DNA from: Bacillota bacterium
GTDB taxonomy: Bacteria; Bacillota; Clostridia; Oscillospirales; Oscillospiraceae
Assembly: GCA_029100605.1 (NCBI GenBank)
Contig: JAQXPK010000005.1
Coordinates: 1 to 58,358, forward strand
Direction: 5' to 3'
DNA: 58,358 nucleotides
Part shown: positions 43,545 through 50,995 of the stretch, piece by piece
Layout of the letters: each line of letters starts with the position of its first letter
Position numbering within the stretch: position 1 is the stretch's first letter
Made by a program: the position numbers and the translations under genes
The notes under the pieces: generated by a model
Seen by the model: only the letters and a program-made list of their open reading frames with translations
Databases searched by the model: none
Told to the model about the DNA's origin: nothing

Positions 43545-44069
43545 ATGAAAAATCAAGTGAAAAGGGCAGAAATCTGCATTTTGAGCATTGCTCTGATGGG
43601 GGTGCTTTTGGTGGGATGCGGGGTAAATCAGCAGGAAACCCAGCAGACCATTGCGGCAGAGACAATGGCGGAAGTTACGGAAGCAACACTGGGAGCAACG
43701 GAGGAAACAGCCCAAGAGGAACAAAGATACGAGGATAACTTCGCGGTGGACAGCAAGGCTGCGAAGGAATTTGCCCAGAAGGTTCAAGATGTAACGGTGA
43801 AAAAGGATTTGGAGGGTCTGGCGGAGTTGACTTCCTTCCCGGTCTATGTGGGTTTGCCGGGGGTTAGCGTGGTAGAAACCAAAGAGGATTTTCTGAAACT
43901 TGGTGCAGAAAAAGTGTTTACAGAGGAACTGGTGAAATCTGTAGAAATGGCTGACATCGAGAATTTTCAGCCCAGCAAAGCAGGTTTCTCCATTTCCGAT
44001 GGAGGGACGGCAAATATCAACTTTGGCGTTGTAAACGGTGTGCTGGCAATCACCGGAATCAATTATTGA
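43545..44069 (+). CDS. lipoprotein in the sigV operon
   Basis: 174 residues. Signal with lipobox LLVGC (Cys ~25), then a Thr/Glu-rich linker and a ~110-residue domain starting NFAVDSKAAKEFAQKVQDVT. It has the feel of an NTF2-like or Ig-like extracytoplasmic domain, but I assign no family. GGAGG 7 bases before the ATG; 4 bases after rsiV. Third gene of the operon, likely induced by SigV and acting at the outer membrane face, possibly in lysozyme or wall-stress defence. Confidence 0.78.
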   Translation: MKNQVKRAEICILSIALMGVLLVGCGVNQQETQQTIAAETMAEVTEATLGATEETAQEEQRYEDNFAVDSKAAKEFAQKVQDVTVKKDLEGLAELTSFPVYVGLPGVSVVETKEDFLKLGAEKVFTEELVKSVEMADIENFQPSKAGFSISDGGTANINFGVVNGVLAITGINY

Positions 44070-44119
44070 TTCCGGAAAAGAACGCGGAAAACATCATCTA
44101 ACGAAAGGCGGGGAGCATT

Positions 44120-44185
44120 TTGTCCGCAAGCATTCTTGTTCCATTCCTATTTGCAGGGATCATTGCGTTCCTGTACACAAGATGA
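44120..44185 (+). CDS. possible 21-residue membrane peptide
   Basis: A TTG-started frame after a GGGGAG sequence encodes a single hydrophobic helix (SILVPFLFAGIIAFLYT) ending TGA. Past the stop the same frame continues with a Lys-rich stretch and SDWNAPSIGWQY, so it may be the head of a longer small protein broken by a stop. Weak evidence; no homolog known to me. Confidence 0.25.
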   Translation: MSASILVPFLFAGIIAFLYTR

Positions 44186-44309
44186 AAGGCAGCAAAGGCA
44201 CCCAATGAAGGCAGCAAAAAGAAAAAGGCGCGTCCTATTGATTCTGATTGGAATGCACCATCCATAGGCTGGCAATACAAAAAATCCACGCTGATCTATC
44301 GACTTTTCG

Positions 44310-44353
44310 CCCCCTCCCATGGTATAATACATGTAATTATCCATGGAAGGGGG
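44310..44353 (+). promoter_or_regulatory. palindrome sequestering TetM-NYN ribosome site
   Basis: A 44-base near-palindrome whose left arm CCCCCTCCCATGG pairs with right arm CCATGGAAGGGGG, the gene's Shine-Dalgarno. The centre GG(T)ATAAT-ACATGTA also pairs. The copy at 41909-41952 has paired substitutions that keep the helix. Because TATAAT lies in the centre, a DNA-operator role over a promoter is also possible. Confidence 0.65.
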
Positions 44354-44361
44354 TGTTTTAT

Positions 44362-46896
44362 ATGCCGGAACAAGTCAATAAGACGCCATGTTGTGTAGGC
44401 TTGCTTGCCCATGTGGACGCGGGGAAAACGACTCTCAGCGAGGCGATGCTGTATGTCAGCGGCGCGCGGCGGAAGCTGGGGCGGGTGGATCATCAGGACG
44501 CGTTTCTGGATACCCATGCCCTGGAGCGGGCGCGGGGGATCACCATTTTCTCCAAGCAGGCACGGCTGGAAACCTCCCACCGGGTCGTGACCCTGGTGGA
44601 CACCCCCGGGCACGTGGATTTTTCCGCCGAGGCGGAGCGCACCCTGCCGATTCTGGACTGCGCCATTCTGGTGATCAGCGGCACTGACGGGGTACAGGCG
44701 CATACTCTGACATTGTGGCGGCTGCTTCAGCGGTATCAGGTGCCGGTGTTTCTGTTTGTCAACAAGATGGATCTGCCCGGCACGGACGCTGAGGCGCTTC
44801 TGAAGCAGCTGCGGGAGCAGCTCAGCCCCGCCTGCGTGGATTTTTCTGCCCCCGGGGCGGAGATCGCGGAAAACGCCGCCCTGTGCGACGAGGCGCTGCT
44901 GGAAACCTATCTGGAGACCGGCACCGTCACCGACGGGAATCTGCGCTCCCTCGTGGAAAAGCGGAAGCTGTTTCCCTGCTGCTTTGGCTCCGGGCTGAAG
45001 CTGGAGGGCGTGGCGGAGCTTCTGGAGATTTTGGACAGATACGCCCCGGAGCCGAAATATCCGCCGGAATTCGGCGGGAAAATCCACAAAATTTCCCGGG
45101 ACGCCCAGGGCGTCCGCCTGACCTGGCTGAAGGTCACCGGCGGGCAGCTGAAGGTGCGCTCGACAGTGCGTTATGTCAACCAAAAGGGAGAGCCCCGGGA
45201 GGAAAAGGCAGTGCAGCTGCGGCTGTACTCCGGCGACAAGTTCACCGCGCCGGAGATGATCGCCGCCGGGCAGATCGCGGCGGTGACGGGGCTTTCCGAA
45301 ACCTGGGCGGGGCAGACGCTGGGGGCGGAACCGCGGGGGCAGCCCTATGTGCTGGAGCCGGTGATGACCTACCGGGTGAATCTGCCTGCCGGCGCCGACC
45401 CGGCGCTGGTTCTCCCAAAGCTGCGCCAGCTGGAGGAGGAAGACCCCCAGCTGCATCTGCTCTGGGAAAACGGGCAGATCCATGTGCAGATCATGGGTCG
45501 GGTGCAGCTGGAGATCTTCCGGAGCCTGGTGAAGGAGCGCTTCGGGCTGGACGTGACCTTAACTGACCAGCGGATTTTCTACAAGGAGACCATTGAAAAC
45601 ACGGTGGAGGGCGTGGGGCATTTTGAACCCCTGCGCCACTATGCGGAGGTGCATCTGCTGCTGGAGCCCCTGCCCCGGGGCAAAGGTCTCAAATTCGACA
45701 CGGTGTGCCCAACGGACGTGCTGGACGGCAATTACCAGCGGCTCATTTTGACCCATCTGGAAGAGAAGGCACACAGGGGTGTGCTCACCGGCGCGCCGAT
45801 TACGGATATGAAAATCACCCTGCTGGTGGGCAAAGCCCACCTGAAGCACACCGAAGGCGGCGACTTCCGGCAGGCAACCTATCGGGCTGTCCGGCAGGGG
45901 CTGATGCAGGCGAAATCCATTCTGCTGGAGCCCTGGTACGCCTTTACCCTCACCATGCCCACGGAGCAGATCGGCAGAGCCATCACCGACATCCGAGCCA
46001 TGGGCGGCGAATTGGAAGCGCCGGAATCCAGAGGCGCACTTTCCACGCTGAAAGGGCTGGTTCCCGCTTCTGAGGTAAAGGACTACGCCGACACGCTGGC
46101 GGCCTACACCCAGGGCAGGGGCAGATTGCAGCTGACCCTCCACGGCTACGCCCCCTGCCACAATGCCGACGCGGTCATCGCGGAAACCGGCTATGACCCG
46201 GAGGCCGACCTGGAGAACACCCCGGATTCGGTGTTCTGCGCCCATGGGGCGGGCTTCAACGTGAAGTGGAACCGTGTCCCGGAGTATATGCACCTGGAAA
46301 GCGGTCTGAAAACGGAGAAAGCCCCCGAACTCATCACCCGAAACCTCCGGGCGGACGACAGGGAGCTGGAGAAGATCATGGAGCGGGAGTTCGGCCCTAT
46401 CCGCCGCCCTCAGTACGGCTCCTCCTCCAACCGCCCCGCCACGGAGGAGGTGACCATCCGCACCCCCCGGCAGAAATACATTCTGGTGGACGGCTACAAC
46501 ATCATCTTTGCCTGGGAGGATCTGGCGGCTCAGGCCAAGGACGACCTGGACGCCGCCCGGCGGCAGCTGTGCGACGCGCTGTCCAGCTACGCAGGGTTCA
46601 CCAAGTGCCGTGTGGTGGTGGTATTCGACGGTTACAAGCAGAAGGGCAATCCCGGGGAAAAGCACCAGGATCACAACATTCAGGTGGTCTACACCAAGGA
46701 GGGCGAGACCGCCGACGCCTACATTGAGGCTCTGGCTCACGAGATCGGTCAGGACTACGCCGTGAGGGTCGCCTCATCCGACGGCCTGGTGCAGCTGTCC
46801 TCTCTGGGAAGCGGCGTTCTGCGAATGTCCGCCCGGGAGCTGCGGGAGGAAGTAGAGGCCGCCAGGGAAGCCATGAAGCGGCACTATCGGGCATAG
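44362..46896 (+). CDS. TetM/TetO-like ribosomal-protection GTPase fused to NYN (YacP/Rae1-like) nuclease
   Basis: 844 residues. Residues 1-~640 are an EF-G-like translational GTPase of the tetracycline ribosomal-protection type: P-loop AHVDAGKTT (16-24), LDTHALERARGITI (switch I), VDTPGHVDF, NKMDLPGTD, and domains II-V with FYKETIENTVEGVGHFE (~408-424) and a loop at YAPCHNADAVI. After ~640 a linker leads to a C-terminal NYN/PIN-like domain (~706-844): ILVDGYNIIFAW, VVVVFDGYK, ETADAYIEAL, RVASSDGLVQ, the Asp set of YacP/Rae1 mRNA endonucleases. Classical TetM/W are ~640 residues and lack this. It may rescue A-site-blocked ribosomes and cleave their mRNA; inference. GGAAGGGGG is the ribosome site. 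Confidence 0.9.
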   Translation: MPEQVNKTPCCVGLLAHVDAGKTTLSEAMLYVSGARRKLGRVDHQDAFLDTHALERARGITIFSKQARLETSHRVVTLVDTPGHVDFSAEAERTLPILDCAILVISGTDGVQAHTLTLWRLLQRYQVPVFLFVNKMDLPGTDAEALLKQLREQLSPACVDFSAPGAEIAENAALCDEALLETYLETGTVTDGNLRSLVEKRKLFPCCFGSGLKLEGVAELLEILDRYAPEPKYPPEFGGKIHKISRDAQGVRLTWLKVTGGQLKVRSTVRYVNQKGEPREEKAVQLRLYSGDKFTAPEMIAAGQIAAVTGLSETWAGQTLGAEPRGQPYVLEPVMTYRVNLPAGADPALVLPKLRQLEEEDPQLHLLWENGQIHVQIMGRVQLEIFRSLVKERFGLDVTLTDQRIFYKETIENTVEGVGHFEPLRHYAEVHLLLEPLPRGKGLKFDTVCPTDVLDGNYQRLILTHLEEKAHRGVLTGAPITDMKITLLVGKAHLKHTEGGDFRQATYRAVRQGLMQAKSILLEPWYAFTLTMPTEQIGRAITDIRAMGGELEAPESRGALSTLKGLVPASEVKDYADTLAAYTQGRGRLQLTLHGYAPCHNADAVIAETGYDPEADLENTPDSVFCAHGAGFNVKWNRVPEYMHLESGLKTEKAPELITRNLRADDRELEKIMEREFGPIRRPQYGSSSNRPATEEVTIRTPRQKYILVDGYNIIFAWEDLAAQAKDDLDAARRQLCDALSSYAGFTKCRVVVVFDGYKQKGNPGEKHQDHNIQVVYTKEGETADAYIEALAHEIGQDYAVRVASSDGLVQLSSLGSGVLRMSARELREEVEAAREAMKRHYRA

Positions 46897-46965
46897 CCGC
46901 AGCGCAAGACCGCGTGGCTCCGAAAGGGAGCGTCCCATTTATGGGATCGTTGCTTTCAGAAATGT

Positions 46966-46994
46966 TTGACAGATGGCATCCGCCCGGATATAAT
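46966..46994 (+). promoter_or_regulatory. consensus promoter of the His-rich/CooT operon
   Basis: TTGACA (46966-46971)-17 bp-TATAAT (46989-46994). Confidence 0.9.
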
Positions 46995-47026
46995 AGAGAA
47001 AACAATTCCGTTAGGAGGTAATTTTC

Positions 47027-47389
47027 ATGCATATCGATCACGATCACGTGGGCGCGCACACCCATGAGCATACCCACGACGGTGTCACCCACACCCACGA
47101 GCACACCCATGAGCACCCCCACGACCACGAGCATTCCCACGACTGCACCCAGGACTGCGCGTCCTGCGCCAGCGCCTGCGAGCACACCCCCATGGAGGAG
47201 CTGGTGGCGCTGATGAAGTACATGGTGGGTCACAACGCCGCCCACGCCAAGGAGCTGGCCGATCTGGCTGTCCAGCTGGACAAGGCCGGAAACCACACTG
47301 CCTATGAGCAGGTCATGGCCGCCGTGTCCGACTTTGAGAAGGGTAATATGCGTCTGAGCGTGGTTCTGTCCAGCCTGGACGAGAAGTAA
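47027..47389 (+). CDS. His-rich metal-binding protein
   Basis: 120 residues. The first ~45 carry more than 18 histidines in HTHEH/HDHEH runs, followed by CTQDCASCASAC, a Cys cluster. The C-terminal half (~58-120) is a helical domain beginning MEELVALMKYMVGHNAAHAKE. His-rich N-termini of this kind bind nickel, cobalt or zinc. TAGGAGG before the ATG; 13 bases from a CooT-family gene, which points to nickel storage or delivery. No hydrogenase, urease or CODH gene is in the window. Confidence 0.78.
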   Translation: MHIDHDHVGAHTHEHTHDGVTHTHEHTHEHPHDHEHSHDCTQDCASCASACEHTPMEELVALMKYMVGHNAAHAKELADLAVQLDKAGNHTAYEQVMAAVSDFEKGNMRLSVVLSSLDEK

Positions 47390-47402
47390 AGGAGCGTTTT
47401 CT

Positions 47403-47600
47403 ATGTGTCTTTCAACCGTTTACAAAAACACCCTGACCCCCGAGACGGTGATGATGCGCAACGTCATGAAGATTGAGTGCCGGGACGGCATGGTGATCCT
47501 CACCGACCTGATGGAGCGCCAGATGGCTGTGGAGGGCACTCTGGAGATGGCAAACCTGGTTGACGGCGTTGCCGTGGTGAAGGAGAACATCCCCGCCTAA
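47403..47600 (+). CDS. cooT: CooT-family nickel-binding protein
   Basis: 65 residues beginning MCLSTVYKN. The N-terminal Met-Cys (Cys2) is the proposed nickel ligand of CooT; the remainder, MKIECRDGMVILTDLMERQ, is the family's small beta-barrel. CooT helps nickel insertion in CO dehydrogenase in Rhodospirillum and occurs as a stand-alone protein in anaerobic Clostridia. AAAGGAG lies before the ATG. Co-transcribed with the His-rich protein and ended by a strong terminator. Confidence 0.85.
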   Translation: MCLSTVYKNTLTPETVMMRNVMKIECRDGMVILTDLMERQMAVEGTLEMANLVDGVAVVKENIPA

Positions 47601-47611
47601 TGCTGAACCGC

Positions 47612-47646
47612 AAAACGCCCGGACGGAAAACCCGTCCGGGCGTTTT
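47612..47646 (+). terminator. terminator of the His-rich/CooT operon
   Basis: Perfect 15-bp stem AAAACGCCCGGACGG / CCGTCCGGGCGTTTT with 5-base loop and T-tract. Confidence 0.92.
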
Positions 47647-47679
47647 TGCAGTGAAAGAGTTTATTCGGATTTTCGTTTG

Positions 47680-47838
47680 ATACTAATTCTTGATTGAAAG
47701 CTTTAAAAGCTTTCCGAGAATGAATTGTGCCAGAAAAGGCAGATGACGCCGCTGGGCTTTCCGCCCAGCAAGGAAGATAACGCATTCTGGCGCAATTCAG
47801 GCCGGAAAGAATGAAAGTTTTTAATCAAGAGTTAGTAT
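47680..47838. mobile_element. 159-bp MITE, copy 2 (inverted relative to copy 1)
   Basis: Begins ATACTAATTCTTGATTGAAA and ends AATCAAGAGTTAGTAT. Its reverse complement aligns along its whole length with 31531-31688, differing at about a dozen positions. Non-coding. Confidence 0.9.
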
Positions 47839-47880
47839 TAGCTATGCCCAGAGTCAATTATCCGAGCGAAGCGAGGAAAG

Positions 47881-48132
47881 GGTATTGGCGGCTTTAAGCA
47901 GGCAATGCAGAAAAATAAGCAGGACATCATGGCAGTGAGCGCGATGTCTCAGGGCATCAGAAGCGCGTTGAATGGTGGCGACCAGGCACAGACAGCGCAA
48001 ACAATTTCTGCAAGCGTACAGTTTATCATGCAGGGCGACCGCACGCAGTGGATCCCAATTTTGAAAATTATGTAGAGTATATGTTGGACAGCAGCCTTCA
48101 AGACGTATTTACCACGGGTATAGAGGAAACAA
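47881..48132 (+). pseudogene. degenerate accessory gene remnant
   Basis: An open stretch from 47881 to TAG 48073 (…AMSQGIRSALNGGDQAQTAQ…) lacks a start and shifts frame near 48045, where NYVEYMLDSSLQDVF continues in another frame. It is followed directly by a TnpV remnant. The family is not recognised; probably phage- or transposon-derived debris. Confidence 0.45.
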
Positions 48133-48270
48133 ATGAAAACCGCTGAGGGCGTTACCGAGAGCTTGAAAGTAAACGATCCTATGGCGTGGGTGCAGAGGAT
48201 GAACAGTATCCAAGCCAGAGCGGAGGAAATTGTCCGGGAGGAAATCATCTATGGGGAGGTTGCGGTATGA
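48133..48270 (+). pseudogene. TnpV C-terminal remnant
   Basis: 45 codons, VTESLKVNDPMAWVQRMNSI then QARAEEIVREEIIYGEVAV, match the end of transposon-encoded TnpV (~120-150 residues). The N-terminal two thirds is absent. It overlaps the next gene by ATGA, so coupling between them is retained. Confidence 0.65.
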
Positions 48271-48530
48271 GTGTCTTGGAAAATTTTTGGTATGGCAATA
48301 TCGAGCCGTCCGAGTATGATACATCCTCCGCAAAAGAATACAAGGAAGCACTTCTGCGTATCAGCCGGAATGAAGAAAGCCTACAGGATACGCTCACGGA
48401 CTCGCAGCGAAAACTGTTCTCACAGTACCTGGACAGTGTTCGTGAATTTCAGGACATGTCAGAATGCCTGTTGTTCCAGAACAGCTTCCGCCTGGGAGCC
48501 AGAATGATGCTGGAGATCATGAACGAATAG
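48267..48530 (+). CDS. DUF6809-like small protein
   Basis: 87 residues, mostly helical: MSVLENFWYGNIEPSEYDTS then SQRKLFSQYLDSVREFQDMS and FRLGARMMLEIM. This pattern is common beside TnpV and other integrative-element genes, where the proteins are annotated DUF6809; function unknown. It overlaps the TnpV remnant by four bases, and GGGGAGG upstream supports the start. A hairpin at 48544-48576 follows. Confidence 0.68.
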   Translation: MSVLENFWYGNIEPSEYDTSSAKEYKEALLRISRNEESLQDTLTDSQRKLFSQYLDSVREFQDMSECLLFQNSFRLGARMMLEIMNE

Positions 48531-48543
48531 GCAAATCTCCCGC

Positions 48544-48576
48544 GGTACCCACCGGTCAGCCTGACCGCTGGGTGCC
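48544..48576 (+). terminator. hairpin after DUF6809 gene
   Basis: GGTACCCACCGGTCAG / CTGACCGCTGGGTGCC imperfect 16-bp stem, no T-tail. Confidence 0.5.
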
Positions 48577-48686
48577 ATAATATAGATACAAGTTATGAAT
48601 CATTATTCTTTTATGCGCTTTCTTCTTTGCTATGCTGGTAATTCATTTCAAAGTCCATCGTTTTTTCAGTTCTACCAGAACCCATA

Positions 48687-49112
48687 TTATTTAGTGGATA
48701 AAAAAGATTCTTGTTCTATTGTTACGCCATACTCTAATATTCTTTCCATCGCATCTTCAAAGATTGGATACTCTTGATTCACCAAAGCAGCTTTGATCTT
48801 TTCCAAATATTTAGTGGAACGAACAAGGCCATTCATATGATGGGCTGTAACATCCTGTCCAGACATCCTCATGGGCAATGCCTTTGGAATCAGCTGTTGA
48901 AGCTGTGAATACATCTGGAAGCCTCCGAGGTCAATATCCGCCCAAAAGGAAACCTCACAATCTGCATGCAATGCCGCCCCAATTTTGGCAAAGAGCTTTT
49001 TCTTCTGTGGGCTGAGAAAACCGCCATGATAGACAACCAATTCTTCCTTGCAGCGCTCTGATAAAATATACTCATCGTAATTTGTCTTGTTTTCGATGAA
49101 TGTTATTGATGT
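48687..49112 (-). pseudogene. decayed C-terminus of Wadjet JetD (DUF2220)
   Basis: The minus-strand frame reads ITFIENKTNYDEYIL, VVYHGGFLSPQKKKLF, WADIDLGGFQMYSQL and ends ILEYGVTIEQESFLSTK. These are the landmarks of the JetD toprim-like C-terminal domain (ENKTNF, YHGGF, DxDxGGF, LEQE). Full JetD has ~380-400 residues; only ~140 remain, and no start fits. Just upstream GAGGAGG plus a GTG start open a different frame (17 codons), showing a frameshift or fusion. No jetA, jetB or jetC is present. Confidence 0.7.
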
Positions 49113-49233
49113 CTTTTTCTTTCACGAGAGAGACCTCCTCATTATTGTAGTTGTGTGGTCGGCAAACCACTTCTACTATAATGGGGAGCTTTTTTCTTGT
49201 CTACTACACTCCTCGCTAGAAGCTATTCTTTTG

Positions 49234-49311
49234 CCACCGGCAGAGCCGGTGGTTAACTTTGGTCAACCAAGAGAACCCGTGGTACAGTTTTTGTAAACTG
49301 TACCACGGGTT
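49234..49311 (-). terminator. double hairpin after the repressor gene
   Basis: A perfect 17-bp stem (49274-49290 / 49295-49311, core AACCCGTGGTACAGTTT) 15 bases beyond the repressor stop, and a second hairpin CCACCGGC-AGA-GCCGGTGG (49234-49252). The first is the likely terminator of the minus-strand gene. Confidence 0.75.
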
Positions 49312-49325
49312 GTTATTACGTTTGT

Positions 49326-50135
49326 CTATAGGACACGCCCCACAACCTGGAAGCCTGCCTGCGCCGATATGACTCTCGGTGCGTATTTCTGGTTGTAGGA
49401 AATCATGACCGGCTGCATATACATGGTGCCGTAGCTGTCGGAAAACGCTTCCCGCTGTTCTTCGTCCGGCTCCTGTTCGTCGTATACCTTGATGTAGCCC
49501 GCACCATTGTAAATGAAGATACCTACCTCGCCGATATTCACCCGGTCACATTGCTTCACCCAAACGATCTGCCCGTCATGGTAGACAGGCTCCATGCTGT
49601 CACCGGAAACCCTCACACCGAAGTCCGCACCGTCAGGAACTGTTGACGCGGGGAAACGCACCATCTCAAAGCTGCCTTCATCCAGGAATGCGCCAGTACC
49701 GGCAGAACCGGACAAGTTGCTCACCGGCATTTCCACAAACTGAATAATCCGGCTGCTCCGGCTTTCGGGCTTGTATCGCCCAGAAGCAATCAGATCAGCC
49801 TTATAGTCCGCGACCTTCCGCATTCCTTCCTCGTTCAGATCAGGCGCTGGGCCGGTGCTCATAAAAAGAGACAGGTCGCAGTCCATATCAAGCGCTTGGG
49901 CGATGGCAACGAGCTGATAAGGATTGGGAGTATTACTGCCGTTCTCCCACTTCTGAATGGCGGATGCAGTGGCAGATACTCCATAGTCTTTCAATACCGC
50001 ACTGAACTTCACAAGGCTCAGTCCTTTATTGTTTCGCGCTTTGGAAAGCACCTTTCCGATATAATTCATGCTCTTTTCCGACGCGGCATCATAGTGACCT
50101 TGTTTCCTGGGGTGGTATACGGTAGAGTTCGCCAT
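49326..50135 (-). CDS. CI/LexA-like repressor (XRE HTH + S24 peptidase)
   Basis: 269 residues. HTH domain (~25-85: LSKARNNKGLSLVKFSAVLK, ATASAIQKWENGSNTPNPYQ); linker; S24 self-cleavage domain with a probable Ala-Gly scissile bond in GSAGTGAFLDEG, catalytic Ser in VSGDSMEP and Lys in YIKVYDEQ. Such proteins keep prophages or ICEs silent and are cleaved after DNA damage. The promoter at 50162-50190 carries a GACAA..TTGTC repeat fit for autorepression. The N-terminal ~30 codons are duplicated at 57256-57351. Confidence 0.88.
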   Translation of the reverse strand: MANSTVYHPRKQGHYDAASEKSMNYIGKVLSKARNNKGLSLVKFSAVLKDYGVSATASAIQKWENGSNTPNPYQLVAIAQALDMDCDLSLFMSTGPAPDLNEEGMRKVADYKADLIASGRYKPESRSSRIIQFVEMPVSNLSGSAGTGAFLDEGSFEMVRFPASTVPDGADFGVRVSGDSMEPVYHDGQIVWVKQCDRVNIGEVGIFIYNGAGYIKVYDEQEPDEEQREAFSDSYGTMYMQPVMISYNQKYAPRVISAQAGFQVVGRVL

Positions 50136-50161
50136 AAAAGCACCGTCCTTCCTATGGCCTG

Positions 50162-50190
50162 ATTATATATCGACAAGAAACGGTTGTCAA
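50162..50190 (-). promoter_or_regulatory. perfect consensus promoter with operator for the repressor
   Basis: On the minus strand TTGACA (50190-50185), 17 bp, TATAAT (50167-50162). Inverted repeat GACAA-N7-TTGTC (50172-50188) lies within the spacer. Confidence 0.85.
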
Positions 50191-50299
50191 CAGAAATATG
50201 TCCTAAAAATCTGCAATATACGCATTAATCATCCCGTATCAGATATGCTATCATTGAGTCATGTAAAATGTGAGATGCCGTTATGAGCCGGGACGTACT

Positions 50300-50626
50300 T
50301 TGTCCCCCGATGCCTACGGGATGCAGCGCAGAACGCTGTGCGATTACTTCCGATCCTGCAAACTGCGCAAACAGATCACGGATTGGACGGAGTGTCAGGC
50401 GGATACTCTGAGCGCGGCAATCCTTCTGCCAGAAGATGCCGTGCAGGAGGGAATGTTTATCTTCGGTCTGGGTGAACACATGACGGTACTGAGCAAAAAA
50501 TACTCGCCAAACAAATTTGAATCGTTTTGCCGCATGGCAGATTTCCTTGGCGTATCCAGAACCACCCTTTCTTTCCGAATGGAGCAGTTGGGACTTCCGG
50601 AACGGAACCTGCTGTGTGTGGGATAG
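50300..50626 (+). pseudogene. ImmA/IrrE-type metallopeptidase fragment
   Basis: The frame contains TECQADTLSAAILLPEDAVQ and, near its end, ADFLGVSRTTLSFRMEQLGL: the C-terminal half of ImmA/IrrE proteins, which cleave element repressors. The HEXXH zinc motif and all upstream sequence are missing, although the ~110 remaining codons are open. Its location next to a CI-like repressor is the classic ICE arrangement (ImmR/ImmA), here decayed. Confidence 0.65.
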
Positions 50627-50700
50627 AATGGGAGGTTTTGCATATGGACGATTCATCAATGCGACAAGAAATGCAGCTTCACAATGTTCTACAAAACATC

Positions 50701-50995
50701 AATGCCCACCGGCACGGTAGAGCGTAAGTGTCCCCGCTGCAAACGTATTCTCTTTGAGGTCGGCGGAAACAACAGCCATATGAAGGACAGGAAACCGTGC
50801 GCCGCTTTTCTCAACCGTACAAGAAGCAACGGAATTATCTCCTGAGAGGCACCGTTTTCTGTGGCTGCTGTGACCATGCACTTTCCTCTATTGCAAACAG
50901 CCCTTTTCAGTTGCCGCCGCTCACATGTGTACCCTGTGAGATTCACCGAACGGCTTTAAATTGGAGAAATATGAAAAATCAAGAAACCTGCTTCA
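50701..50995 (+). pseudogene. Com-like zinc ribbon and serine-recombinase debris
   Basis: MPTGTVERKCPRCKRILFEV (ATG 50701) looks like the small zinc-ribbon Com protein. In an overlapping frame from 50797, KKQRNYLLRGTVFCGCCDHA matches the zinc beta-ribbon of large serine recombinases (normally ~500 residues). Both are fragments, so this is scrap of an integrative element. Confidence 0.6.

Noticed and set aside
44362-46896. Acquired tetracycline-resistance gene tet(M)/tet(W)
   Set aside because: Only family-level resemblance, an extra C-terminal NYN domain and native codon use; resistance should not be called from this sequence.
48687-49112. Complete Wadjet system
   Set aside because: Only the C-terminal part of JetD remains and no jetA, jetB or jetC lies in the window.
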